A stretch of 64,000 bases of DNA from Calycina herbarum (GCA_001414485.1 LLEY01000039.1:310001-374000), one strand, 5' to 3'. Counted from the first letter of the stretch, positions 13,085 through 24,560 are shown. Translations and numbers: made by a program. The notes: generated by a model from the letters alone, not told the origin.

Positions 13085-16000
13085 ACAGACGCTATAGACA
13101 CAACGGCAGGCGCTATATACTTATAGCTAAACGAAGGAATTAAGTTATAAGTTAGTAAGGTATAGGATACTAATAATAATAGGGATCTATTACTCGAAGA
13201 ATATTATAATATACGGTTAGAAATAGATTATAAATTACCTCTTTAAGTAGAATATAAATTACTACTATTAATAAGTTTATTAGAGTTGTTGGAATCGATA
13301 TCTGACTTGTTAGAAGTAGATCTAGGAATATATAAGCCTAAATAAGGTAAGACATAGGTATTTATTAGAACTTTTAAAAGAGGGAATAGATAGGTATATA
13401 TAGAAAACCAGAAACCTGATTTCTAGAGCCTATATTCTACTTAAGGAATTAACTCTACTATTTTAACTACTTATAAAATAGTTTAGAATAAACGGGATAG
13501 AATAACTTTAGTAAGCCTTGTTACTAGAAGAGAAACTATTAAATTTAAAGAACCTAGACTAGAATAAGCAGTATCTAGCGAACTGTCTAGTACGCCTAAG
13601 TTAGGAGATATTTAGATAGTCGTGGATCTATAGGAAGAAACTAGCGAATAGTAATAGCAGGGTTCTGACGACTTTATAGGACGCTCTAAACCTAGTTTTT
13701 TAGGTACGCTACCTAATGATAGGAAAGCTATACTAGAAATAGGAAGCTAGTATACTATAGTCGCTTTAGTCGGAAAAGTCGGAGTAATATTTTAGGAATT
13801 ATAAAGTAGGAAGTTATTTAGTATAATCTTCTAAGAGATGAACGAATACGATATAGACTAAGAAACGGAGTTGGTATAGAGAGAGCTCTACTAACTAATA
13901 ATTAGAAAATTAAACACTACCTCTAGAGAAAATCAACTTATAGTAATAGCGAAGATAAGAAGAAAGGAACTCTAAGTCTTAATTGATTTAGGAGTAACGG
14001 GTAATTTTCTTTCTCTAGTAGCTTAGAAGAAGCTAAACGTCTCGATTAAAGGTATGAAGCTATACTGCCTAGGAGTAGTTAATAGAACAGACGTTGTATA
14101 CTAGGATAGAATTATCGATTAGTAAACTATTCTAATAAATATTACTATTAAAGGACACTGCTTAGATATATAATTCGATATTATTAAAATAGGAAGTAAG
14201 GAAGCGATACTAGGTATGTTATAGATTAGAGAACATAATCTAGATATTAATTAGAAGGCTTGAATAATAACCTTTAGTTAATATAATTACGTAGGATCGT
14301 AATTATAACTATAAGGCTAGAACGAGGTTAGCGCCACCTCTTCTAAAACGCTAGAATACCTAGCTTAGGGTTCTCTATAAGTTAGTAGGACAGCTGATAA
14401 CGAAATACCTATATAGTATAGAGAATTTAAGGCTTTGTTCGAGAACCTAGAAGACTTGTAAGCTTTGCTAGAACATTGCTTATAGGATTATAAGATTAAA
14501 TTAAAAGAGGGTTATTACCTCTCGAAGTAGAAGCTTCGGTTATATAACTAGAAAAGCCTATAGAGGATAGAAAGTTATATAAAGGAAGGTATTAAGAAGG
14601 GATATATTAGAAAATCTAAGTTACTAATTACCTTAAATATGCTTATTATTAAAAAGAAAGACGATCTAGACAGAAGAGTATGTATTGATTACTAAGAAGT
14701 AAATCACGCTATAGTTAAGGACGCTTATCTACTACTACCTAGCTAATACTTGTAGAACAAGTTAGGCAAGGTAGTATAATTTATAAAATTGGATTAATAA
14801 AACGCTTATAGACTTATACGAATAAAAGTCGGGGATAAATAGAAGATAGTATTTACCTTACTATCGAGCCTTTATAAATATACAGTTATACCTTTTAGAC
14901 TTTATAACATACTAGCTATATATTAGAGATAAAACAATAACATTTTAGGAGATCTTCTAGGAGTAATAGTAATCTATTACCTAGATAATATCTTAATCTT
15001 CTTAGAAAAAGAAGAAGAATATAAGAGATATGTTAAAGAAGTTTTATAACGACTTATAAAAGTTAACTCTTAGTTAAAACTCTCGAAATACGAGTTTAGA
15101 GTAACTTAGACCCTTTTCCTAGGATAGGTATTCAGCCTAGAGAAAATAGAGATAGATCTGGCAAAGATCTAAGACGTCTTAAACTAGAAGTTACTAGAAA
15201 ATATAAAAGACGTATAGTCCTTCCTTAGATTTATAAACTTTTACTGTCTATTTATTTAAGACTATATAAAGATTACTAAACTAATGTTAGAACTAGTTAA
15301 GAAAGCTATTAAATTTATATAAGATAAATAGGTAGAGGACGCTTTTCAGAAAATTAAGGCGAAATTTATAGAAGAACCTATTCTATATAATTTCGATATA
15401 GATAAACCTAGTACGATCGAAACAGACGCCTTAGATATAGTAGTAAGTATAGTTTACCTATAGCTAAATAATAAAGAAAAACTTATACCTATTATATATT
15501 ATTCTAAGATATTCGACCTAGTATAATAAAACTATAGCATTTTCAACAAAGAATTACTTACTATAGTATTAGCTCTAGAACACTAGAGAATCTATTTATA
15601 GTTAGTAAAATACCTAGTTATAGTTTTATCTAACTATAAGAACCTTAAGACATTTACAACTACTAAGGAACTTACGATAAGGCAATTAGCTAGATAGTCA
15701 GAGATATTAGAAGGATTCGACATCGTTATCCGATATATAAAGGGAACGTTGAATACTCGAGCTAATACTCTTAGCTAAAAACCTAGATATAAGGGAAATA
15801 AAGAGTATAAAAAGATTACGATCTTAAAAACTCTTAAGAATAGAGACTTAGTACCTACGGTGTACGAGATAGTAGTAATAAACGATATATAGATAGATAG
15901 AATTCAGAACATATACGAAGGTTATAACTAGTATATAAAAGGGAAACTATAGGTTCCTAGTTCATATATAAAAGAATTTATATAAGAATACTATACTACG

Positions 16001-17215
16001 CCTACTTACGGTTACTAAGGAATTCGAAGAACTCTCTAGAGAATAAGACAATACTACTATATTAATCGGTTATCTATAATAGTTAAGGAAGTAATAGCGG
16101 AATGTAATACCTATACTAGGAATAAGGCTTCCTACTATACTCCTTATAGACAGATAAACACTACTCTAATACTATAGATACCTTAGAAATTAATATCTAT
16201 AGATTTTATTATTAAATTACTAAAATCTAAAGATCTAATAACAGGAGTTAAATATAACGCGATCCTAGTTATTATAGAACGACTTACGAAGTATATAATT
16301 CTTATAGTATATATAGAGTCAAGTATAGCTAAGGAATTAGCATTCGCATTCCTTAGGGAAGTAGTCTTAAGATATAGACTACCTAAAGAAATACTCTTAG
16401 ACAGAGACAAGCTCTTTACCTTAAAATTTTAGATCGCTCTTATAGAACGATTAAGTGTAAAAAGAAAGCTTTCTATAGCCTTCTACTCTTAAATAAATAG
16501 AAGAAACGAATAGATAAATTAAGTAGTTAAAACATACCTTCGTTATTACGTAAACTATTAGTAAGATAACTAGGTAGAACTGCTGCTCTTAGCACAGTTT
16601 ACCTACAACAGTTCAGTAACGGAAACAATACTTATTACACTATTCTACGCTAATTTTAGGTATAAATTATCGGCGTATCAAGAACCACTATCTACGACTA
16701 TTAATAACTAACTTACTCGTATTTAGGTCTTAAAAATTAAGAGTCTATATAAGGAACTTATAAAGGACCTGTAATTTATAGTAGAAAGAAACGCGTACTA
16801 CTATAATAAACGACGTAGTTAGGAGCTAACGCTAAAAGAGAGGGATAAAGTCTACTTAGTATAGAAAAACATCGATATGAAAAGACTAAGTAATAAACTA
16901 GATTATAAAAAACTCAGACTATTTAAAATTAAACGCGTTAGAGGACCTTTAAATTATAAATTAGCACTACTAAGAACGATGAACATCTACCTAGTATTCT
17001 ATATATCCTTACTTAAACCAGTACTACCGGGAGTACTACTAGCTCTACTTATAGAAATTCAACTAGTAAACCTAAACGTCGAATACGAAGTCGAGAGGAT
17101 TCTTAACTATAAACTTATTAGAGGACAAGTTAAGTATTTAATTAAATAGTTAGATTACCTATACTTAGAAAATACTTAGGAACCAAAAAGCAACCTTAAC
17201 CGTTGCCTAGCGGAA
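13085..17215 (+). pseudogene. pol relic of element C with chromodomain
   Basis: The RT lies at about 14,630-15,250: LIIKKKDDLDRRVCIDY, then YYLDNILIFLEKEEE, where the second catalytic Asp of YxDD appears as Asn (GAC to AAT). An RNase H region follows near 15,420. The integrase core is at 16,190-16,420 (SIDFIIKLLKSKD). The end, 16,877-17,215, keeps the least interrupted frame and reads EYEVERILNYKL, KYLIK, NLNRCLAEL, a chromodomain as in chromoviruses, which are thought to target heterochromatin. Stops at Trp/Gln sites make it non-coding. Confidence 0.8.
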
Positions 17216-17249
17216 CTTTAGGAGTTCTACTAACAAAACCTAAGTTTAC

Positions 17250-17720
17250 CTATATCTTATAGTCTAAAGGAAAAGCTTCGAGGAAGGCTAGGTCGAGACC
17301 TATCTCGGATTAGGAACTAACAGGAATAGGCAGGGCTGCTAGGCGAGCAACCTCCGTCTCTCGCTGTTCTTTTTCCTTTCTCTCTTTCTCCTCTTTCTCT
17401 TTTTTTTCTGCCTCCTTAGTAGCGTCGAGTTCGTTAAGAAAACGAAGACCTTAACAGGACATTTTACGCCTCCTCTCTTTTAGAAAGGCCTTCTGCTTTC
17501 ACAACCGCAGAATCCTCGCCATCGCCTCCTCCTCCTCTCTCTCCAGCTTCTCCTCTTGTTTTTCAATAGAGGCCTAGTCGCTAGCACAGGGAACGTTCTT
17601 CTCCTAAGCATCGTCGGTCCCGTCGTATTTTAGCTTCGACCAAACGCATTTAGAACATCGAGAGGATTAGGAGGAATCTATAAAACATCTACGCTTTTAA
17701 GAAGCATAGCAAGAGCATAG
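17250..17720 (-). pseudogene. Antisense coding relic between chromodomain and 3' LTR of element C
   Basis: Minus-strand translation from about 17,690 reads CSKCVWSKLKYDG, a Cys-pair motif, and then a long highly charged coiled-coil: IEKQEEKLEREEEEA, KQKAFLKERRRKM, LRFLNELDATKEAEKKEKE. It is interrupted by only a few RIP-type stops. Coiled-coil proteins with a Cys-pair head of this type are common unannotated fungal proteins. The gene reads from the 3' LTR inward, opposite to gag-pol, the same geometry as the relic in element B. Function unknown. Confidence 0.6.
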
Positions 17721-17891
17721 TAATATTTCGTTATAAACTATTTTAATACTTTTTATAAGAAGCATACGTTCTTCTTTCTTCTTCTATACAAGGTAGGATA
17801 TAATAGAAAGGAAAGGATGCTACTAGTACCTTAACCGAGTTCCTTAGCTTATACTTAAGCGTGAGGACACGCTAGGCTAAGAAGGGGATAG

Positions 17892-18337
17892 TGTTACGAA
17901 TCACGTTATACGTAGTAAGTAGTCTAGACAGCGCTCTGATAGGACAAGGCACGATATCTAGGAAATAGAAGGTAGCATAAGAGGGAATCAGTAATACAAA
18001 GGCATTTAGGTATTCTAGGATCTCACTGTTGGATAATTATTAGAGGTCACGTAATAGATCCCGTTGGATCCCTTAAGGGATCCAAAGAGATCTAGGGATC
18101 CAGGCTTGTATAGGGATCTAGGTAGCACGAAGGGTTCTATATATACTAGCACGTCTACTACCTAGATAGGAGCTTCGTGCTCAACTTTAGTTATCAATCT
18201 TATCATCTTATTTAACATCTTTGATATAAGTAACGAGTTCACTTCTAAGTAAACAACCCAGCGCATTTATACTTCTTACTATAAACCAACCTTCGAGACT
18301 TAGTCACCTTTGTCTAGTTCGTTTGAGTTTCGTTATA
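17892..18337 (+). repeat. 3' LTR of element C
   Basis: A full-length partner of 11600-12045; it is preceded by the purine tract and followed by the CCTTG duplication. Confidence 0.9.
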
Positions 18338-18342
18338 CCTTG

Positions 18343-19740
18343 CTTCTCTAGTCAAAGTCTCTGTCTCTAACTGCTTAGTTGATAGGAATAGTGATTTACA
18401 GTTTAGAGGTAGACTATAGGTCCCCGACTATAAGCTACTACAGACTGTAATTATATAGGAACTCTATAATTCTACACTTACAGGCTATCCTAGTAAGAAC
18501 GGGATAATTATAATAGTCTTAAGAGAGTTCTTCTAGCTAAACTTATAGACTATAGTTAAGCAGTTTGTCTATAACTATAGAGTTTACAGACGTACTAAGG
18601 TATAGAGGGATTGTAAACAAGGCCTGCTTTGTCTATTACTAATTCCTAAGCAGTAATAGTAGGAGATCTCTGTCGACTTTATTAGACTACTACCTATAAG
18701 TAAAGGCTCTGATATAATAGCAGTGTTTACAGACCGTTTAGGCAAAGAGGTGCTCCTTACGGCTTATAACTCGACTATATTATTAGAGGAATTTGCTTAC
18801 TTATTTATTACTATACACTATAGCTTATATAGACTACCAAGAGCAATAGTATCTGATAGAGGCCCGTAATTCATTAGACAAGCATAGAAGACGCTTTGTA
18901 ACTGCTTACGGATTAAACGACGGATCTCTATAGCCTTTTATCTACAGACTGACGGGTTGACGGAACGGGCAAATACGGAAGTCGAGATGCTTCTATAGCA
19001 GTGGATTAATATAGCTTAGGACGACTGGGCTAACTGGCTGCTAGTAGTATAGCTAGCTTTTAACAGACGGGATTTAACATTAACGGGTGTAAGCCCTTTC
19101 TAACTTAGCCACGGTTACCCGTTATAGACCATCGACCCCTTAACGGACGTTATAGCACTTATAAACATAAAGACACTAATTCAAAAGGGCGAAGCAATAG
19201 TAGCAAAGATTAAGGCTATTATAGAATAGGTATAATCGTTAATAGTAAGGGTATAACAAGACTAGGAGACTTAAGTAAATCGTTTACGGAATACCGCTCC
19301 TACGTATAAGGTTGGAGACAAGATTTACTTAAGCCTACGGAATATACGGACAGATAGGGCTAGTAAGAAACTAGACGCTCGATCTGCTAAGTTTATAGTT
19401 ATCGGGGTTGTTAGCCCGTCTGTATATAGGCTAGACACCCCGCCTAGTATCTATAATGTCTTTAATGTAGACTTATTAAGGCTAGCAGCTACGGATCTGC
19501 TACCTAGTTAAATTACGGACGATGATCAACTACCTGTAATCTTAGTAGACGATACTATAGAGTGGCAAGTAGAAAGAATACTAGGTTAACGGTAAAAGAA
19601 GCTCTTAGGGAAAGGCTCTCGTACTTGACTCGAGTATAAGGTTAAATAGACAGGATATGCAAACCTAATATGGGAACCTGCTACTGAGTTAGAGGATATA
19701 GTAGCTCTAGACACCTACCTTCAAGAGCAGGGAGGGGGGT
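18343..19740 (+). pseudogene. Integrase and chromodomain relic of element A
   Basis: The frame of element A resumes here after element C. The three catalytic acidic residues can be placed: VDFIRLLP with the first Asp near 18,680, SDRGP near 18,853, and a Glu in LTERANTEVEM near 18,960-18,990. At the end EYKVK-stop-TGYAN and WEPATELEDIVALDTYLQEQ form a chromodomain (19,630-19,735). A purine tract (GAGCAGGGAGGGGGG) directly follows and abuts the 3' LTR. Stops fall at Trp/Gln positions. Confidence 0.8.
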
Positions 19741-19742
19741 AA

Positions 19743-19984
19743 TGTTAAGGGTTGCACCCGTGGAGTGAGTCTTGGAGTACTCTAGCGACGTATTCATGTG
19801 ACCTTGCTTAGCAACGTATGGACGTGACAGAACCTTCGAGAGTACTCTTGGCAGAACCCTCTAGAATGAGCTGACTGAGTATATAAGTTGGCAAGGACTC
19901 TGGCTTGGAAAGGACAATCGAATCTTCTTGTACATAGACAGCCTCTGTAGTTCAATTCATCAGTACTTGCTACAAGCCCTGACA
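19743..19984 (+). repeat. 3' LTR of element A
   Basis: This is the less mutated of the two LTRs. It shows three C-to-T differences relative to the 5' copy (TGTTAAG, CTCTAG, CCTTGC), while the 5' copy carries most other transitions. It ends in TGACA and is followed by the CTGGT duplication. Confidence 0.9.
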
Positions 19985-19989
19985 CTGGT

Positions 19990-21258
19990 GTACCACGTTA
20001 GCTTTAATTATAGGAATAATATACGCTAGTGAAATCAAAGATTCAAATAATTATAGTACACGAGTATACTATGGCTCATACGCGTATCACTCGTATACAC
20101 TCGCACTATAGTACACCAGGATAATAATAGAGAAAATACTCTTAAACTATAGTAATAAATTGCTACAACTCCTAGTTTATAACATCTTCCTCAAAGATTT
20201 AAACAAGCTATATTGCTCTGTTTCTTGTTCAGAGCAACTAGTGAGGTTCACAAACCCCAATGTCTTTTCACACGATTTTGAAAACGGTTATAGAGAGGTA
20301 TATGAGAAACTACCCAAGAGGAGTGAATCAGTAGTTGGCAGTATCTTCGGCAAGTGTCGGCCCACAGCCCCATAATTTAGCACTATCTCTATAGGGCAAA
20401 ATAAGCACCTAAATATTCAATAAATAAATCCCTCGTAGGCCACTGGTAGCGGAGTGCAACCATTCGCCACTCCGCGCTACGTCTTCTTCGTATGAATTTA
20501 GAGGCCCCAAAGCCATAGCCAGGCACATTGGGCCGCTGAGGGGTATATTGTATTGCAAAATTCCTGACCCCGACCCTGGAGTCCTCAGATTTGGGGGCGG
20601 CATTCTGGGGGGAAGCATATACTCACAGTGTGGATATATGTGTACCAGCACTTGAGAAGTTCACGGTTTGGCAACCGGTGATAGGAGCCCTGACATCATA
20701 AAACGAGATGCACACCCATAGGAAATTCTTGCTAGCGAGGATTCACCAATGCGGTTATCATCAATAATCCTTAGATGTTAGGCCCCGGCATTGTGGACCA
20801 CTCTGCTGATTATCGTTCACCTCAAGTGTGTAAAGAGGTACTAGTAACCTATCGACCATGTCTCTATCTCCACCCAAAAGAACCAACCTATCAGATAACA
20901 ATGATAAAAAAAGGCTTCACACTAAAAGGGATACGAGACACAGCGTGCAAGCACAGTGTCTAAACACTGTGTGTAGGTGAATACGTACAGGAGGATTTCT
21001 CTCTTGAAGAGTTTCGATTAAGATAGAAGATGCGGGATGCTCTATGATAACTCGTCACAGCAGGTTTGGACTTCATGATTCCTCATCACATAGTCAACTA
21101 TATGATTATTATCTCATAACCCATTATCAGATATCCCTCCGAGAAATCAAAAGTTCAAAATGACCTAACATGGCAATATAAACCAAACAGCTCTTGGCAT
21201 ACTAGAAACATTTTTTTTTTCTTGACTTCCACTGAGCGTATCGCATTCATCGTCACCA
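19990..21258. other. Intergenic stretch, no recognisable gene
   Basis: Base composition shifts from RIP-type to ordinary after about 20,000. Frames up to about 80 codons occur but show no domain, start context or splice pattern that I trust. The first 170 bases are AT-rich with short repeats of an ACGCGTAT/ACTCGTATAC type. The right end would be the 3' flank of the isochorismatase-like gene. Confidence 0.5.
20952..20971. repeat. Perfect small inverted repeat
   Basis: CACAGTGT-CTAA-ACACTGTG, 8-bp arms around a 4-base loop. It could fold as a hairpin. It has no gene context that gives it a role. Confidence 0.4.
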
Positions 21259-21885
21259 CTAATAAGCACGCTCAAATCCTTCTCGAAATTCAGATGCTGT
21301 AGCCACATATCCCCGGTTCAACAATTTCCCAACCACAAAATCATGAATGCTCTCCTCGCGATCAGCACATCCATCAGAGATAACAGTCACAACATATTCC
21401 GCTTCCCCAGCCATAACTGCAGTCCTCAAAACACACCCCGAAGTGCTTAGTCCCGCAAGCAACAGCGACTTGATATCCTTCTCCTTCAAGAAATCATCCA
21501 ACCCAGGCGAACTCAATGCAGATATAAAACCAGGTCTTCTCGTAAAGGTAACGTCATTCCCAACCCCATCCACAAGCTCGCGAGGTTCTTCGCCGCCGCT
21601 TGTTCTCATGGCCGTGATGGCACTGGAGAAATTGCCGGCGTTCTTGCAAGTGGGGTATGGTGTTTGGTTGAGATCGATGAGGCAGTGAATGACTTGAATC
21701 CCCAGTGAATTTGCCCAATTCCTCATTCCGGCGGCAACTTTGAGAGATATCGGGGCATTTGTTCCGTCTGCGCGGTGAATGAACATGGAATGAAAGTCAA
21801 GGAGAAACAATGCTGTTTGCGACGGCCCATAATGACCAGGTGTAGATTGGTCTTTGAGGTTGAACATTGCAATTGGACTGGCCAT
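21259..21885 (-). CDS. Isochorismatase-family cysteine hydrolase
   Basis: A single exon of 208 codons, starting at the ATG that gives MASPIAMFNL; the frame extends 21 codons further upstream but without an ATG. Family features: the catalytic-Asp strand FLLDFH near residue 29, and the nucleophile loop LAGLSTSGCVLRTAVMAGE with its Cys and the cis-peptide region, followed by VTVISDGCAD. The expected active-site Lys region reads TFTRRPGFISAL, so Arg or another residue may stand in for Lys. Members hydrolyse isochorismate, nicotinamide or similar amides; the substrate cannot be told from sequence. Probably cytosolic. It lies between a RIP block and CGI121. Confidence 0.85.
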   Translation of the reverse strand: MASPIAMFNLKDQSTPGHYGPSQTALFLLDFHSMFIHRADGTNAPISLKVAAGMRNWANSLGIQVIHCLIDLNQTPYPTCKNAGNFSSAITAMRTSGGEEPRELVDGVGNDVTFTRRPGFISALSSPGLDDFLKEKDIKSLLLAGLSTSGCVLRTAVMAGEAEYVVTVISDGCADREESIHDFVVGKLLNRGYVATASEFREGFERAY

Positions 21886-22011
21886 AACATATGATGCTTG
21901 AATTGAACAAATTATTGGAGGATTTATTTTGCAGCTTTTGTCTGGCACTGATATTGTTTGTATCTTAAAAGAGTCTTTTGAGGTGGATGGAGAGTTTGCT
22001 ATATATTTCGC

Positions 22012-22539
22012 TTAAGCGCTCGGGGTTAACGGTATATCCATACCGGCGCCAAAAGTTCCTTCTAAACCACCCACCCTTTTTTTTTCCCGGTCGGTACTAT
22101 CTCCGGTAATTAGCAAAGCCTTTCTAGATAAAGAATATCTAGATATGAATAGAACAGAGTAAAAGTTTCGAATAATAGAGAGGATGAAACCTTGCACTTC
22201 TACTCAAAAGTGAATGGAAAACATTCCTGGCTATCGTTGATATAACTGACTAGTTATAAAGGTGCGATGTAAAGGGGTCAATTGCCTTCTTTCACTTCTT
22301 GAGAAGTTACAATTAAAAGCGTGTATTTGAAATTTCGATCCATCTATTCATAAGTGGTAAAAAACCGTGAGAGTTAGAAGTGCCGGGATTCATTTTTCGA
22401 GATGAGTTTTGTAAAAGGGTTTCCTTTGTCGGAGAAACTTTGAGATAATTGGATCTCATTTATAAACAATTCCGTCAAAACATCCGAGCCCATGAGATCT
22501 TTTCGATAAATAAAGTCATGAATAATATCATTCCCGAAC
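22012..22539. other. Spacer between the isochorismatase-like gene and CGI121, probably CGI121 3' UTR and upstream region of the hydrolase
   Basis: No domain or convincing start is seen. A 60-codon frame exists but looks random. Confidence 0.4.
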
Positions 22540-23358
22540 TCAATTCACACTCCCCCTCAACGCCATCGCACCTAAAACCAAAACCTCCAACTCCCTCCTC
22601 TCATCTACCTCCCTCTCCAAGCCATCAATGTCTCTCTTCTTTCCTCCGCCCCCACCGCCCCCACCGTTCCCACCATTCAGCTTATAGACCTTCCTTACTC
22701 TCTTCAAATCCGTCATTTTCGCTAACTCCTCATCGCTACATGGAATTGCCTCGCCCTCAAGCGCTCCAGTAAGATGTGATTTAATCTCATCTGCTGTGAG
22801 AGGGGATGCTGAAGGAGATGGTAGAGATATTTTGACGACTAAGAGGGAGGTGGTGGCTGGTGTAATGCCGAAGCGACGAAAAGATTCGGCTATCTGTTTG
22901 AGGTGTTAGTAATCTCAGAACTTTGGACTTGGCGAGACGAGGAAAAAAGGAAAAGAGAAGAGGGGAAAGCTTGATCCACAAACATTATTATTCGGACTCA
23001 GCGAAAACACCACTTCAGAATGTACATTCCGACTCTTCATCCGATCCGTCTGGAAATCATGAATAGCCCTATATACAGCCGCCAACACATGAACTCTCGA
23101 TAAGATCTAAACATCACCAAAAACATTAGCAAAATCCATATCTCTAAAACGTGATATCATCACGAGACCTCCCAATCGGATGAATAGCAAAAAAAGACAA
23201 ACCACAGAAGCATCAATCAAAGCATATTCAAATCTCGTATTCCCAGCCAACAACTGCTCATGCAAGAACGCGGTATTCTTGACGTCCCGATATAAGGCTA
23301 TGTGGATATTGTGGCTTGAGGGGAGGTGTTCGAGTTGAAGGGTTTCGAGGTGCGTCAT
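22540..23358 (-). CDS. CGI121: EKC/KEOPS complex subunit Cgi121
   Basis: Three exons, 23358-23203, 23106-22984 and 22893-22540, with introns of 96 and 90 bp (GTTTGT donors, TTTAG and CAG acceptors, branch sites GCTAATG and ACTAACA). The spliced product is 210 residues, slightly longer than yeast Cgi121. Diagnostic parts are [36 protein letters not shown], and [10 protein letters not shown] followed by LLVVKI. A Gly-rich loop near residue 170 is specific to this copy. In yeast the complex makes t6A37 on tRNA and acts at telomeres and in transcription; Cgi121 binds the Bud32 kinase and tRNA. The frame is intact although both sides carry RIP-degraded elements. Confidence 0.9.
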
Positions 23359-23639
23359 TGTTGAAGGATTGTGGCTTTTGAATGCCGGTTGGTGACGGTT
23401 TTTGTTTGTCTCAGAAGCTCGTATTTGAGGGTATCGTATGCTTGGTAGGGCTGAGGGATGAATTGTTCAGCTTGTGGCCTTGGAGTGAGGCTTTGGATGG
23501 GTCATGGTGGATATTTGTGGTGGGGGTATTTTGTGGCTGTGCGATAGTCATGTGATTAGCCCTGATTTTGGGCTGTGAACGAGTACTACGTACAAGGGGA
23601 AACAAATGTAAATTTGCCACTGTCACGCTGCTTTAAGAA

Positions 23640-24560
23640 TAGCACTATACGGGCAAAAGCTTAAAAATGAGGTTATTTAGACTATTCTACTAGCTTGTAT
23701 ATATTTTATTAGTATCCTTAATATCCTAATAGCGCTGGTATATTATATATACTAGCTCTTTGACTTCTGTATCTATAATAGCTTCTTAGGCTTCTATAAC
23801 AGCTGCTCTTAACCTTTTAGAGTTCCTATATACTTCTAAGTATAATACTTCTAAAATATCCTTTATTTTATTTTATAGAGCCTTAATAGGGTTTAGATCT
23901 AGAGAGAATAGGTAATAGAAGACTAGTATAACTTCTCTATCTACTATATATACTAAGGAATTTGTTATATTATATCCTAGTTCTCTATCTTATTAAAATA
24001 AGAGTCCTAGATACGGGTTCTAAGAGTTGTAGAAGTAGTTCTAAATAACTAGGAAGACGCGCTTATAATAGGATTCTATTATAATTGTCTTCTATATCTT
24101 TTCCTAGAATACACTTGCTCTCTTACTATATTTCTCTAATATACAACTCTAAAACATCTATTCTATCTTCCTTTGCTATTTATAAGAGATATAATTAGGA
24201 TAATCAACTTCTAAGAGCCTAATTAGTCGTATATACTACTGTCTTCTATAATAGCCTAGTTGTACCTAGCTCTTATTACTCCAGAGGATTATATTCTACT
24301 GTTTATTAGTCTATACTAAATACTCTATAGCCTAGTCAAGCCTCTTGATTCTGTTAGTCTTAGAGAGTAGTACTTTCTTTCTTCTTACTACTCTAGTATA
24401 TCTCTTCTTTTTAAATACTGTCTTAATAGCTATACTACTATACTAATTATCCTATTCTAGCTATTTAGAGAGCTCTGCCTAAGAGATGTCGCGTATAAAG
24501 GAGGATTATATAACCTAGTTGATAAGATACTTCCGGTAGAGCGTATTAAGAAGGATATAC
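23640..24560 (-). pseudogene. Tc1/mariner-type transposase relic, RIP-degraded
   Basis: Reverse-complement translation gives LVFYYLFSLDLNPIKAL at about 23,930-23,880, corresponding to the family block around the last catalytic acidic residue (PPYSPDLNPIE in other members), then KIKDILEVLYLEVYRNSKRLRAAV and a C-terminal tail. The N-terminal side has a basic helix-turn-helix-like stretch near 24,500-24,350. TAG/TAA occur at Trp/Gln positions. Near the ends CTGTCACGCTGCTTTAA (about 23,622) and CTGTTTATACTGCTTTAAA (reverse strand, about 24,823) may be mutated terminal inverted repeats. The element continues up to the LTR of element D. Confidence 0.65.

Larger units (their letters stand above)
11600..18337 (+). 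mobile_element. Ty3/gypsy chromovirus C, nested in pol of element A
   Basis: 446-bp LTRs at both ends start TGTTACGAATCACG and end CGTTATA (mutated CGTTACA). They are flanked by the duplication CCTTG at 11595-11599 and 18338-18342. Gag with a zinc-knuckle relic, RT, RNase H, integrase and a C-terminal chromodomain lie in order on the plus strand. A purine tract, AAGAAGGGGATAG, precedes the 3' LTR. An extra antisense coding relic lies between the chromodomain and the 3' LTR. RIP-type stops are abundant. Confidence 0.9.
277..19984 (+). mobile_element. Ty3/gypsy chromovirus A, split by two nested retrotransposons
   Basis: The two 242-bp LTRs begin TGT(C/T)AAGGGTT and end TGACA (3' copy) or its mutated form TAATA (5' copy). 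They are flanked by the same 5-bp duplication, CTGGT, at 272-276 and 19985-19989, so this is one insertion. Removing nested elements B and C with their target duplications leaves about 5.4 kb, a normal size for a gypsy element. The order is LTR, gag with zinc knuckle, protease, reverse transcriptase, RNase H, integrase, chromodomain, purine tract, LTR. The coding parts are full of TAG/TAA at Trp/Gln positions, consistent with RIP, so it cannot make protein. Confidence 0.9.

Noticed and set aside
16183..16410. 75-codon open frame on the minus strand inside element C
   Set aside because: It is the shadow of the plus-strand integrase relic, which has the recognisable catalytic-core pattern.
20160..20963. 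Several 60-80 codon frames in the spacer left of the isochorismatase-like gene
   Set aside because: No domain, splice context or composition supporting a gene; frames overlap on both strands as in random sequence.
21886..21948. N-terminal extension of the isochorismatase-like frame
   Set aside because: No ATG opens it (only GTG); family members start near the downstream ATG with FLLDFH shortly after.
22449..22772. Plus-strand 107-codon Pro/Ser/His-rich frame
   Set aside because: It is antisense to the third exon of CGI121, which is clearly the real gene.
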